NCBI RefSeq assembly: GCF_964340395.1
Contig: NC_135559.1
Span: 8,826,259 to 8,888,758, forward strand
Direction: 5' to 3'
DNA: 62,500 nucleotides
Origin: Glandiceps talaboti
Taxonomy: Eukaryota > Hemichordata > Enteropneusta > Spengelidae
Part shown: piece by piece, positions 12,273 through 23,000 of the stretch
Numbering within the stretch: position 1 is the stretch's first letter
Layout of the letters: every line of letters begins with the position of its first letter
Translations under genes and position numbers: made by a program
Notes under the pieces: model-generated
Seen by the model: the letters and a program-made list of their open reading frames with translations, nothing else
Told to the model about the DNA's origin: nothing
Databases searched by the model: none

Positions 12273-14495
12273 ATGGCGTCAGAAGCAGACAACAGGTTTT
12301 TTGAGAAAATCAGTGAGAAGTTTCTGTTGTGTTCAATATGTTCTGAGCGATACAATAATGCTAAAATTCTACCGTGTATTCACACATTTTGTCAACATTG
12401 TCTGAGTAAATGGGTGAAGACGGCAGGTATACTAGAATGCCCGGTTTGTCGGAGAAGTCACCGGCTACCAGATGGGGGTGTGGCAAGCCTACAAAGTAAC
12501 TTTTTTGTCAACAACTTGGTCGAAGAGTTCGCCCAGCGAGACAGTGGTTCTACCGAATCGAAGGGCTGTGACGGCTGCCTGACTGAAAACAGCGATCGTT
12601 TTATGTGGTGTATCGAATGTTCCATGAAGCTGTGTGACAACTGTGCACGTACCCATGGACGTTTGCCAGCCACACGTACACATCGCCTCATATCGCTGGA
12701 TGAATATCACAGTGTAAAGTCTAAAGACCCAACCATGGTACAATCTGATGTCTACTGCGACAAACACCCAGAAAACCAGGTCAAGTTTTTCTGTGAAACG
12801 TGTGAGGTTCCGATTTGTACTGACTGTACAGTGGTTGATCACAGAGTTCCCGAACATAAACACAAATATCTGAAAGACGCGGCAGATGAATACAAGAAAG
12901 AAGTAACTATGATGGTGAATAAACTGAAAGAAAAAGAGAAAGAAGCAACTGATAGTACGACTACCATACAACAAATGTCAGATGCCTTGGATGTCAGTTT
13001 TAATACAGAGCAAATGAAAGTGAAAGAACACATGACAAAGACAATTCAGGAAATCACCCGTACAATACAAAGTAATGGTGAACAGATGTTAAAAGAACTA
13101 AACGACGAATACGAAGCCAGAAAGACGACCTTACAAGCACAACTGAAAGAGCTGGGTGGTTCACAAAACGACATGTCGAGTGTACGAGAATTCGCAGAAA
13201 ATCTCACTGAGTACGGTAATCCCGCACAACTGATGGCAACAAAGAAAGGAGTGACTGTACAGACACAACAACTGCTAGATCTTCAGACGAAATGTACACC
13301 AGCTGCCAACGATTTCATGGTTTTCAAACCAAATGATGATTTCTGTGCGACGAAATCGTTAGGGTCAGTGACCTTATCTGAGGTCAAGCTTCAAAGTGTT
13401 GCTACACACTACAGAATAGGAGAAGACATGCGTGGTACACTTACAGTCAAAGGTGGACAAGGTGGAACCAAGGTGTCAGTCAAAGACATTAATGCAACGA
13501 TAACAGTTCCAGGAGGAAAGCTGAAGAGCATGAACGTAACTGACAATAACAATGAAACATTCTCAGTGAGTAGTCGTGTAAAGGTAGAAGGTGAACATGA
13601 ACTGTCAGTATCAGTGTGTGGAAAACCTGTACATGGTTCTCCAGTCACAACTAAAGTAATACCCCAGAAAGGGTTGGTTTGTACAATAGGTAAGAAGGGT
13701 ACAGGGGAGGGAGAAGTGAGTGATCCACGGGGTTTAGCTTTGACAGACAAAGGTGATTTATTAGTATGTAAGTGGGGAAATGAAAGATTGCAGTTATTTA
13801 CATTGCCAGATCAATGTGGAAAGATGATTACAAATACAGGTTACACAAATAAATTCTATCCATGTTATGCAGCAATGTCACGTGATGGTAAAATGAGATA
13901 TGTCACAGACACGAATGGAAAGCAGGTATTAGTATTTGATGTAAATTGGAAATTTATGAAAAGTTTCAAAGGTGAAATCAATCGTCCAAGAGGCATTGCC
14001 ATCAGTCCAATCAACAACAATGTGTATGTTGTTGATGATGAATCACATTGTATACGAATACACAATCAGGATGGTGAGAAATTGAAATGTTTTGGTAGTC
14101 CCGGTAGTGGAAAGGGAAATCTTTCCAGCCCTGAAGATGTTTGCATTAATAGTAGAGGCAATGTCATTGTAAGTGATTATGGTAATAATCGAATGCAGGT
14201 CTATGATGCCGATGGTAATTTCTTATTCACATTTGGAAATCAGGGAAATAAAGATAGTCAGCTGAGTTATCCCCGTGGTGTAGATACAGACAAACACGAT
14301 AATGTGTATGTGTGTGATGAAGGTAACAAACGAGTGTTGAAGTTTGATTCTAAGGGTAATTTCATCTGTCGTATTGATAGTGAGAAAGATGGATTGAAAT
14401 ATCCCATTGGAATCTGTGTTACTGATGACGAGCCATTTGGGAAAGTGATAGTTGCTGATTATGATGGTCACTGTGTCAAAGTATTTGCTCAGTGA
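12273..14495 (+). CDS. TRIM-NHL protein (RING, two B-boxes, coiled coil, filamin, NHL), 740 aa
   Basis: A likely RING-type E3 ubiquitin ligase of the TRIM2/TRIM3/TRIM71 class, encoded in one exon. The first ATG of the frame is at 12273, in context AAGAATGG. Domains in order: C3HC4 RING with C20, C23, C35, H37, C40, C43, C56 and C59; B-box 1 from C99; B-box 2 from C162/H165; coiled coil ~200-330; filamin/ABP280-like repeat ~370-465 ending in the signature CGKPVHGSP; then a C-terminal NHL propeller (~470-740) with six recognisable blades, for example NRPRGIAISPINNNVYVVDD and YPRGVDTDKHDNVYVCDEG. All zinc ligands are present, so the RING looks functional. In known relatives the NHL propeller binds RNA or protein partners. 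Many invertebrates carry numerous intronless TRIM-NHL genes, so I do not assign a one-to-one vertebrate orthologue. Confidence 0.93.
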   Translation: MASEADNRFFEKISEKFLLCSICSERYNNAKILPCIHTFCQHCLSKWVKTAGILECPVCRRSHRLPDGGVASLQSNFFVNNLVEEFAQRDSGSTESKGCDGCLTENSDRFMWCIECSMKLCDNCARTHGRLPATRTHRLISLDEYHSVKSKDPTMVQSDVYCDKHPENQVKFFCETCEVPICTDCTVVDHRVPEHKHKYLKDAADEYKKEVTMMVNKLKEKEKEATDSTTTIQQMSDALDVSFNTEQMKVKEHMTKTIQEITRTIQSNGEQMLKELNDEYEARKTTLQAQLKELGGSQNDMSSVREFAENLTEYGNPAQLMATKKGVTVQTQQLLDLQTKCTPAANDFMVFKPNDDFCATKSLGSVTLSEVKLQSVATHYRIGEDMRGTLTVKGGQGGTKVSVKDINATITVPGGKLKSMNVTDNNNETFSVSSRVKVEGEHELSVSVCGKPVHGSPVTTKVIPQKGLVCTIGKKGTGEGEVSDPRGLALTDKGDLLVCKWGNERLQLFTLPDQCGKMITNTGYTNKFYPCYAAMSRDGKMRYVTDTNGKQVLVFDVNWKFMKSFKGEINRPRGIAISPINNNVYVVDDESHCIRIHNQDGEKLKCFGSPGSGKGNLSSPEDVCINSRGNVIVSDYGNNRMQVYDADGNFLFTFGNQGNKDSQLSYPRGVDTDKHDNVYVCDEGNKRVLKFDSKGNFICRIDSEKDGLKYPIGICVTDDEPFGKVIVADYDGHCVKVFAQ

Positions 14496-14737
14496 AGGGA
14501 AATTTTGACAACTGAATATTTTGTTCCGTAAAATATCACCAAATAGTCAGTTGAACAATAACATCACAGTAATCCACTGTCAAACTACTTTATGAGCTCA
14601 AAAACTAGAAATATTTGAAATCAACCAAAGTAGATGTTGTTGTCATTTCCATAGTGAACCTTGCCTGCACAGTCTTTCTTTGGTCTCGTCTGTATGAAAT
14701 CATTTTAGACGTTGTACCTATTCAGTAAAGAGTGTGA

Positions 14738-15190
14738 ATGTCACCAGTAACTGTGTCAGCATCATCAGTAACTATGTGAAAGTCACCAGTAACTGTGTAA
14801 ATGTCGGAAGTGACTGTGTAAACGTCACCAGTGACTGTGTAAACATCACCAGTGACTGTAAACATCACCAGTGACTGTAAATGTCACCAGTAACTGTGTA
14901 AATGTAATCAGTAACTGTGTAAACGTCATCGGTAACTGTGTGAAAGTCACCAGTAACTGTGTAAACATAATCAGTAACTGTGTGAAAGTCACCAGTAACT
15001 GTGTAAACATAATCAGTAACTGTGTGAAAGTCACCAGCAACTGTAAATGTCACCAGTAACTGTGTAAACGTCATCAGTAACTGTGTGAACGTCACCAGTG
15101 ACTGTGTAAATATCACCAGTGACTGTAAATGTCATCGGTAAATGTAAATGTCATCAGTAACTGTGCCAACATCATCAGTAACTTTGTAAA
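14738..15190. repeat. Minisatellite, ~21-24 bp unit GTCACCAGTAACTGTGTAAAC
   Basis: About 20 imperfect tandem copies of TCACCAGTAACTGTGTAAACG-like units, with variants TCATCAGTAACTGTG and TCACCAGTGACTGTAAA. The array begins ~240 bp after the TRIM-NHL stop codon and could lie in its 3' UTR. Confidence 0.9.
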
Positions 15191-17041
15191 TGGCATTAGT
15201 AACTTTTGATACACATAGTAATGTGTACAATGTACTTGTTTACATAAGTTTGTATATATTTGTAAATGTAATGAATTTATTGATGTAAATATTTTAGCAA
15301 TATGATATTGATAAGTGTATACACCTGTTATCTTTAACTAAAGGAGTATGTTAAATTTATGAACATAATAACACTTAAACACACTGCTCTGTCATAATTA
15401 TTGAATACATAATCCTGCTATCAATGCCAGGAGTTATGTACATAGACACAAGACAAATGATACAATACTATCATTAATTGGCCATGGATATATACTCTCC
15501 AGACAAATCGTTACTATAAACTGGACATTACAGATTGTTTGATATTTCACAAACACTTGAAATTTGAGGGAAACACAGCTCGAGTTAAAAACTGAAAGAG
15601 CACATGTGATGTGTCTCTGCAAATAGTAACAATGGTCGCATAGCAACGCATCCAAACATGAACTGTCCACAGATGAGACTGATTTATGCCTCATAACAAT
15701 AGATTGAATTTGAAATTTCATCTCAGGACCTCAGTGAGCTAGCCGTAAATAGAGATATTGAGATTTGATGAAGGATAGCACTAGACTAGCTTCTTGATAC
15801 TCAATCCAGTGTTACTATTTCACTAGTTACTCAGCTTACCTACATAGCATTTGATAATTATGTTATCTTTTAGATTGTATTGCCATTGGCATATATATAA
15901 GTTTGCTTATGATCTATCTTTTAAGATTCATTTGAGAATACATTATACCAATGACAAGTTAGGGGCACAATAAATAATTCAATATAGGATAAAAAAAACT
16001 AAATTCGGCCTCAGACAGTAAAACCAAGTTAAGAAAAACTTGTTCTTTTGTTGACACTGTACTTTATTTTAGGGCCATGCATTTACTATAGCTAAAATTC
16101 TTCCATTTCTCAATTTGATATTTTTTTCAGGGATACAAAACAAATCCATTACAAGTAAAATCGATTTTGTAGTGAGAATTGAAATGGCCCAATCTCCCAC
16201 TCCCACCCCAAAGTAAAAGAATTTAGGTTTTTTTAATCCAATATTGAACTATTGATCTCACCCCTTACACCTCTGTCATTTAACTTTCCTTATTTTTATA
16301 TTTGTGAATTTTATTGTGCGTGTTACCTAGTATGTTGAAGTTTTTATGAGAAACATGTAATGATTACTAGAGAATTTCAAATGGATCTCAAAGGTCGCAT
16401 TTCTGGGTTATACGAAAATATTGAAAGGTTTAGAATTTCAACCCATAACATTTGGTGTGTGTACTGACTAGCAAAGTAAACAATAGAGTGTCTATATAAC
16501 CTGATCAGATAAATGTTGAGTATACTAGTATTCTAACTATTCACAGTATATTGTTCTCTTTACAAGTAATAGTCCAGTAATGTGCTTATAATTATCTCCT
16601 TGTTGCGGAAATTTATTCAAACTTATTTTCAGGGACTGTATTGCCTTCAACTTTGGCACTCGTATACAAGTCTTAGCGTATTGTGAGAATGTTAACCTTT
16701 GACATTATGCAGATTAAGGGAATGACCTATGACCTGTGATACTGCGTCCTTTGTACATGCATCACTACTTATATTTGATCAACACATTGATTATTCTACA
16801 TACCATATATACACTGATGTCAGTTGACATCATTTTAGGTTAAGGGGTACTTTCCTATTACTTAGTTCAAATAAAATGTCTTGATTTTTATGACAAACTT
16901 GTGTTAAGGACTTTATTTTCCCGTCGCGGAGTGATATAACCACTCTAGTTACAAGACAGATGTGATACAGAATGAGTAAATGAGTGCTGGTGTATATGTT
17001 TGTTTAATATGCATTATCTTCTTTTTTTTCTTTTTTTAGGT

Positions 17042-17059
17042 GGGGGGGGGGGGGGGGGG
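17042..17059. repeat. G18 homopolymer
   Basis: Eighteen consecutive G residues preceded by a pyrimidine-rich stretch. It could form a G-quadruplex and is a likely sequencing or assembly weak point. Confidence 0.9.
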
Positions 17060-17317
17060 CTTGAACAAAACAACCAATGCGACTCCATGTCTCAAGGCTC
17101 ATCCTCATTGCCAAGCAACGTTCAACATCAAAATTGTGTGGAAATTTGTCAAATTTAGTGGAAAATTTCAGTATTTACAGGAGAGTGAAAGTGACATGCA
17201 ACCTGTCGGTTGAATGCAAATCACATGACCCCCCCCTTTTCTACTTGTTTGCTTCCTTTTTTGATCACTTCAGAACCAAGTTCTTTCCAACTGTGAACTT
17301 GATCATCAATAAATGTA

Positions 17318-17590
17318 TGAATATCGTCAGTAATTGCAAGTGAACGTCATCAATAACTGTGTGAATGCCATCAATAACTGTGAATGTCATCAATAAATGT
17401 GAATGTCATCAAATGTCATCAATAACTGTGAATGTCATCAATAACTGTGTGAACGTCAATAACTGTGAATGTCATCAATAATTGTGAATGTCATCAATAA
17501 CTGAATGTCATCAATAACTGTGAATGTCATCAATAACTGAATGTCATCAATAACTGTGAACGTCATCAGTACTGTGTGAATGCCATTAGT
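17318..17590. repeat. Second minisatellite, 18-20 bp unit GTCATCAATAACTGTGAAT
   Basis: About 13 units of TCATCAATAACTGTGAATG. The core TCA(T/C)CA(A/G)TAACTGTG is the same as in the array at 14.74-15.19 kb, so the two arrays are related although 2.1 kb apart. Confidence 0.88.
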
Positions 17591-17990
17591 AACTCTAAAT
17601 ACCGGTAGTGAGTGTAATGACTTACTAATGTTAAAATTATTATAAAATCAATTATAAGTGAAAATAGCTTATGAGATTGAAATATAAGCCTTTCCCACTA
17701 TCCATTAAATATTGAGTACAAACGCACCGAATTATTGACACCAGTTTCAACTACAATTAGTCAGTCATTTATCCAGTGTAACTTTGAAGGGCTAAGTATT
17801 AGTCTAGTACTACTACTAGCCTTCATCGAATGTTATGATCCAGACTACCCAAATGTATGCATGTCTTCTATGTATCTCATCTGTACCTTAGGACTCTGAG
17901 TAACCCTGTCATGTGACTTCTATGTACATTGACGTATAGTGGTATAGTAAACAAAGACACAGGGTATGTCTGGTCTCTGTGTATAGTACG

Positions 17991-18379
17991 GCTAAATGGT
18001 GTAGGCTTTGTGTTTCTCTCATAGGACATTACGTTTTTTACACAAAGATAGACATATTTCGACTCTAGACTAACAATAACAGAGACACAATAAACACAGC
18101 AGGATACTTTGTCCAATCACATTGAACACTGAGAAGCATTGCTATTCTTTCACACTGCAGTTAAACCAGGCTTCTACTGAAAACATTACTCATGGATCCG
18201 GACTTGATGATTTTAATGTTTATTTTCTAACTGATAATCAACATTATCAACTTGACTACTTCTACATCCCCACTGTGCATGGTACCCATGTAATTATTTC
18301 TTTTGCATTAGAAGATGTCTGAGGGTGTGTATTAAATGTCATGTTGACTGAGTGAAACACCAAGCCTACATCATTTTAC
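17991..18379. mobile_element. MITE family A, copy 1 (~390 bp)
   Basis: The terminal inverted repeats read GCTAAATGGTGTAGGC at the left and GCCTACATCATTTTA at the right. The interior shares long blocks with the copies at 23999-24375 and 38636-39008, for example ACTAACAATAACAGAGACAC and CTGATAATCAACATT. It has no transposase. A 66-aa frame inside it is incidental. Confidence 0.88.
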
Positions 18380-18549
18380 CTGTAATGGTTTATCACATCG
18401 CTAGCTAATTTAATGCGTATCTTCTGTACAATACTCTGAAGGCTGGTACGAGGTTCACATGTAAGAAAGGAAGGTGACCAGCACAATTGGCCAACATATA
18501 ATGACCACATGTTGGTCTTCAGGCCACTCAAGTCATACAAACGACTCTC

Positions 18550-18607
18550 CAGAACTCATAGTTGATGAAACTGTCTCTATTTCCTGGAGTAGTGTTCCCC
18601 TATAACT
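18550..18607. mobile_element. Fragment of MITE family C
   Basis: The stretch CTCCAGAACTCATAGTTGATGAA, CTATTTCCTGGAG and TGTTCCCCT matches the right half of the family C element at 53.94-54.16 kb. A further end fragment, TTTCCTGGAGTGGTGTTCCCCT, lies near 19612-19635. Confidence 0.6.
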
Positions 18608-20077
18608 TCATTCAGTTATATTCTGGACCAACTTTTTCTTGATACAGCTCTACCTGACAAATGTTTTCACACCTAAAGTTTAATCCGTGTCAGAACTGAG
18701 CCTTTAATAATTTATCACAGTGCTCATAGTTTCATCATTACACCCCCCAACACATCTTCAATCCGATCACATTTTCCCATGATACCAAACAGACATTAAA
18801 ATATTGAAATACAAATTTACAAAAATACTTGATATGAATAAATCCACTTGGAGTCACTTTATTCATCAAAGTTGAATTGTTCATATAAACACACAGCACA
18901 CACTTTCAAATTTAAACATATTTTGACCAAAAAAAGCATACATTTTCCAATTCTTCATTTTCATTTCATAATGCTTTTTTTGTAGGCAGTTTTGAATGTA
19001 TATGGTTTAACAAAATGTGTTCAGTCAATTCCATAAGGGCAGTTTTGAATATCAATACATAAGGCAAAAAAAGAGAAAGAATTGTTTCTGGTCAGCGTGC
19101 GCATCACTTAAATACCACCCACCCCCCCACTTTGTTCTTTTTTGTGTGTGTTTGTTCAACCCATGCAGTCTGCTGATCTGGGGGGAGAACACAAAAATAA
19201 CCCTTACACTAATAGCTGCTTCAGTGAAGACAACTGCAGAGCCAGTCATGAACAAGCAAATGACATCTGCCTCACATACATAATTGCTCTAAAGTTCTAA
19301 ATAGAAAGAAACGTAACTGCCATAAATAGTGATTTGAGTGACAGGTTTGACAATTAAAAAAAAAATAAAAAAAATTGCACCACTTTAGACAATTGACCAG
19401 CAACAATTCTTTTCTTTTTTATGGCCTAACACAATTATGGTATATGTCTCAAAAAAAAAAATATAAGGCTTTCTTTACTGAACCTTAGTTTATGAAAATG
19501 CCTTTATTTCACAATAAATTAAATAAATTTCTGTTTATTTAATTATCTAAGTGAAAACAAATATCAATTTATTTTATTGGGGCTTCTCAATCTCAATGTG
19601 ACACAACTTTATTTCCTGGAGTGGTGTTCCCCTTTAATAAGCTATGGAGTCTTTGTCATGATTTCTGCACTCAAATGTATATCAGTGACTATACATAAAC
19701 ATATAGGACTCCCTAGTTTGGCAATTTATGCAAAATAGTTATGGCGAAGGTAAGCGACACAAACACTTTAGCAGTGTTCTAACAGGTGTAACTTAACCCA
19801 AATGTTGGTAGTTAAAGGGTTAATTTTCGATCCCTGGTCAGTGTCTCAACACTTCCAAGGTGTATCAACCAAACTTTTCTCAAATACAGTCCTGAAAATG
19901 CAACTAATTTCAAAAATACAGTGACAGATTTCTTTCCTGTATATTCATAATACCATAGTCCAACATTAGGAGATAAAAAATCTGCAATACTCTCTAAAAT
20001 GGCAGTTTCATATGAGCTCTGTGAGTGTGTGACAAGAACTCTACTACCCTCTACATGTACGTTGACACATCATTTGA

Positions 20078-23000
20078 CTATTTCTTTGTTTTGGACTTTG
20101 GTGCAAAGAAACTAGAAATACTCTTCATTCCTGTCTTGTCAACTTTCTTGAGTGCCTTCTGTGCAGCTGTCTGTTTACCTGTAGACTGTGTGTAAACAAA
20201 GGAAATAGTTCTTACATAAACTGAGGTGGCATGGCATAAGTAGTAAAACTGTTAAACTGGACTTTGGGTCCCATTCCCATTGTATTTTGTCAAATAACCA
20301 GCGGCAGGTCACACGAGATACAATCACTCACACTTGAGCCCCTATTAAAGTCCATAGCAACCACATGATAGGGTTCAAGCCAAGTCACCAGCTTAGCAAC
20401 ATTGTTCCCTACATCCATGAACACTTTTTTACACTTAAAATGGGAATGGAACCAGATTTAAACTGAATGCCTTTCATAAGGGTGGAGTCTTTAGATTTTC
20501 ATTCTTACACACAGCAACAATCAATTGTTGGAATGCAACAGAACATATACGATTAGTTGTGTTTGACGTATGTACCAAATTGTGTTGAAGTTGAAATATG
20601 CATTCTCACGATATACTAGTAACCTAATTACTGAAAATCATTAATTATGCAAATACCTCCTTAAAACTAAGCATTATATCAGTGAAATCATTAATTATGC
20701 AAATGACTCCTTAAAACTAAGCATTATATCAGTAAGCTTTATGAGACATGTGCACCCTCAGTAGTATCATGAATGGATGTACCAAATTATATAGCACTTG
20801 AAGCTTACACTCTTCACATATAGCCTAATTAGTGAAAATCATTAATTATGCAAATGTCTCATTAAAACTGAAAGCTACATCAACAAACTTTCAAGACATG
20901 TGCCATTTGTTTCGTTTGAAGTATGTACCAAATTATATTCAATTTGAAGCATGCATTTTTAAGATATACCTTATTACCAAAAACCATTAGTTATGTAAAT
21001 TAACCATTAATATTCATGGAATGCTTATCAAATGCTTATCAGTTATAGTCATATATGTGTACATTTACTAATCTTTTGCAATTTATTGCATTACAAACAA
21101 GGACTTGGCATATATTGTTTCATAATTGATTTTTCAAGTAGGAAGCCATGACAAATTTGTTTTATAAATTAAAACTCCAAAATAAATACCCAAAGATAGA
21201 TATAAAGCACATAGTAATGGAAACAAAATTTTGTCATGCTTCCCTCATTCATATCTGTTATTTGATATTTAGGAACTCTTGCAGAACATATGATCCATGA
21301 AACTACATGAAAATACAGTGGTATGTAGCTGGACCAAATTACAATTTCACCATAAATCTCCTATATTTAATACAAGTACCTACCTTTTCAGTCTGTTTGT
21401 TTGTTTCTTTACTATTAAACTTAGTGTAGTCTTCATCTGGTTCGGATCCATTTGTAAGTTTGGCTTTCTGAGAAAATTATCAAAGAAATAATGAAATGTT
21501 AATACATGTACATAATATTAAATAATAGTAATAATAATAAATAATAATCTTTATTTGTACTGGATAGTTCTCTAAGTATATGAACACTTGTCTCCCAAGA
21601 AGTCCAGTTAGGGCCATCCATCATGGGTTCAGTGTTAACGCAGGAGGAAACCGAAGTACCTGGTAAAACCTGTGTTGTTCTGTAGAGTCAAACTGAATGA
21701 CACTCTTCTTACTAACAGCATGGTAAATTTAACCAAACCCTGAATGGGTTCAAACCCGGCTACAGTGGTAAGAGGCAAGTGGTTTAACCACTCGGCCAAT
21801 GACAATCAATGTATATTACATACTTGGCGATTTACAGCATGGCTGACAGCTCATATGGTCATGCGTGAATGAGTGTGTAACAGTGTTTATGGGTGCATTC
21901 ATGTGTACATGTATATTTATGTATCCATATGATAAATATATATAGTCTATATTTTCTGTTAAATTTCTCCCTTTCTCAATCCTATACACACACACACACA
22001 CAAATATTAATCAGCGCAATGTACAGTAAATATTTTAGTAAGTGTGACTGTTTCTCTCCTAACTACATGTAGTTTATTATAGCATGTGTCTAGTGTTGTG
22101 TAGTGTAGTGTGGTGCAGTGTAGTGTTGTACAGTTTTGTGTAGTGTAGTGTGTGTGTGTGGTGTGGCATGGTGTAGTGTAGTGTAGTGTGGTGTAGTGTA
22201 GTGTTGTGTGGCGTGGCATAGTGTAGTGTACGGATAAAATCATTATTTTTGATGTTTTGCTATCACCTAATATAGAATAAATTAGTTTTTTTACTTTTCA
22301 GCAGTTATGTATAACAGAAATGTTTATGTCAAATGTGTTAGGAGGGTTTTTTTTTGAATAAAACACTGTCTTAGCTCTGTAACTTCCTGACCATTACCTT
22401 TGCTGGAGGTCCTTCTGTTTTAGTTTTTGATTCTTCAAAATTGTCTTTGATTCTGTTGAAAAAATAAGTAGGAGGAAGAATGATGAATTACATGTATCTG
22501 TTCATGAACCTTGGGTTTATGGGGAGAATCACTGGACATAGTAGCCCACACAGTCCATAGCAAAAGTGGGACAGAGCTATAGCAGTAAAGTTGTACAATG
22601 TAGCCAGAATGGAATTTACCCAAGTAAGTTGAGAATATGGATGATGTAGGCATTTGAATGGTGTCACTGCATATTACACCTCCAAAGATATGATGCATAC
22701 TGTGAAGTTTAACAAACATGACTGCCATTCGGCCATATTTGATACAGTTGCAAAACAAAGTGATGTACATACGTATCACATTGTATTTCACCTTTGTGCC
22801 AGGTTTGGTTGAAATCACCTGGTGCATGCCAGACATATGAGGGTGGATGGACGGACGGACAGAACCCAACACATAAGCCCCATCCACCAAGGCTAATAAA
22901 AACATTATCTATACTTTGTTCCGTGAATTTGGTGGGTAACCCTTGTAACATACGAAGAGAACTTAGGCAGATTTTACATACTTACTTATACTACCATTCA

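Larger units (their letters stand above)
14496..20077. other. Intergenic region between TRIM-NHL and RNASEH2B 3' ends
   Basis: The convergent region holds two related minisatellites (14.74-15.19 kb and 17.32-17.59 kb), an 18-G homopolymer, MITE A1 and fragments of MITE family C. I recognise no exon. Open frames of 60-95 aa at 15.4, 17.1, 17.9, 18.1 and 19.0 kb have no family signature. The one at 18122-18322 lies inside the MITE. Confidence 0.6.

Noticed and set aside
14738-15190. CRISPR-like array of ~21-bp repeats
   Set aside because: There are no unique spacers, units are contiguous and diverged, and the genome is animal. It is a minisatellite.
18122-18322. 66-aa open frame
   Set aside because: It lies wholly within MITE A1, and the equivalent frame is disrupted in copies 2 and 3.
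21740-21812. A functional tRNA gene on the minus strand
   Set aside because: A and B boxes are present, but the acceptor stem is not formed and the sequence continues into a SINE body with a second copy elsewhere.
22435-22905. 156-aa minus-strand frame in the RNASEH2B locus
   Set aside because: It spans the intron between exons 7 and 8 and includes a dispersed repeat. No homology; the real exon 8 (22398-22452) is in a different context.
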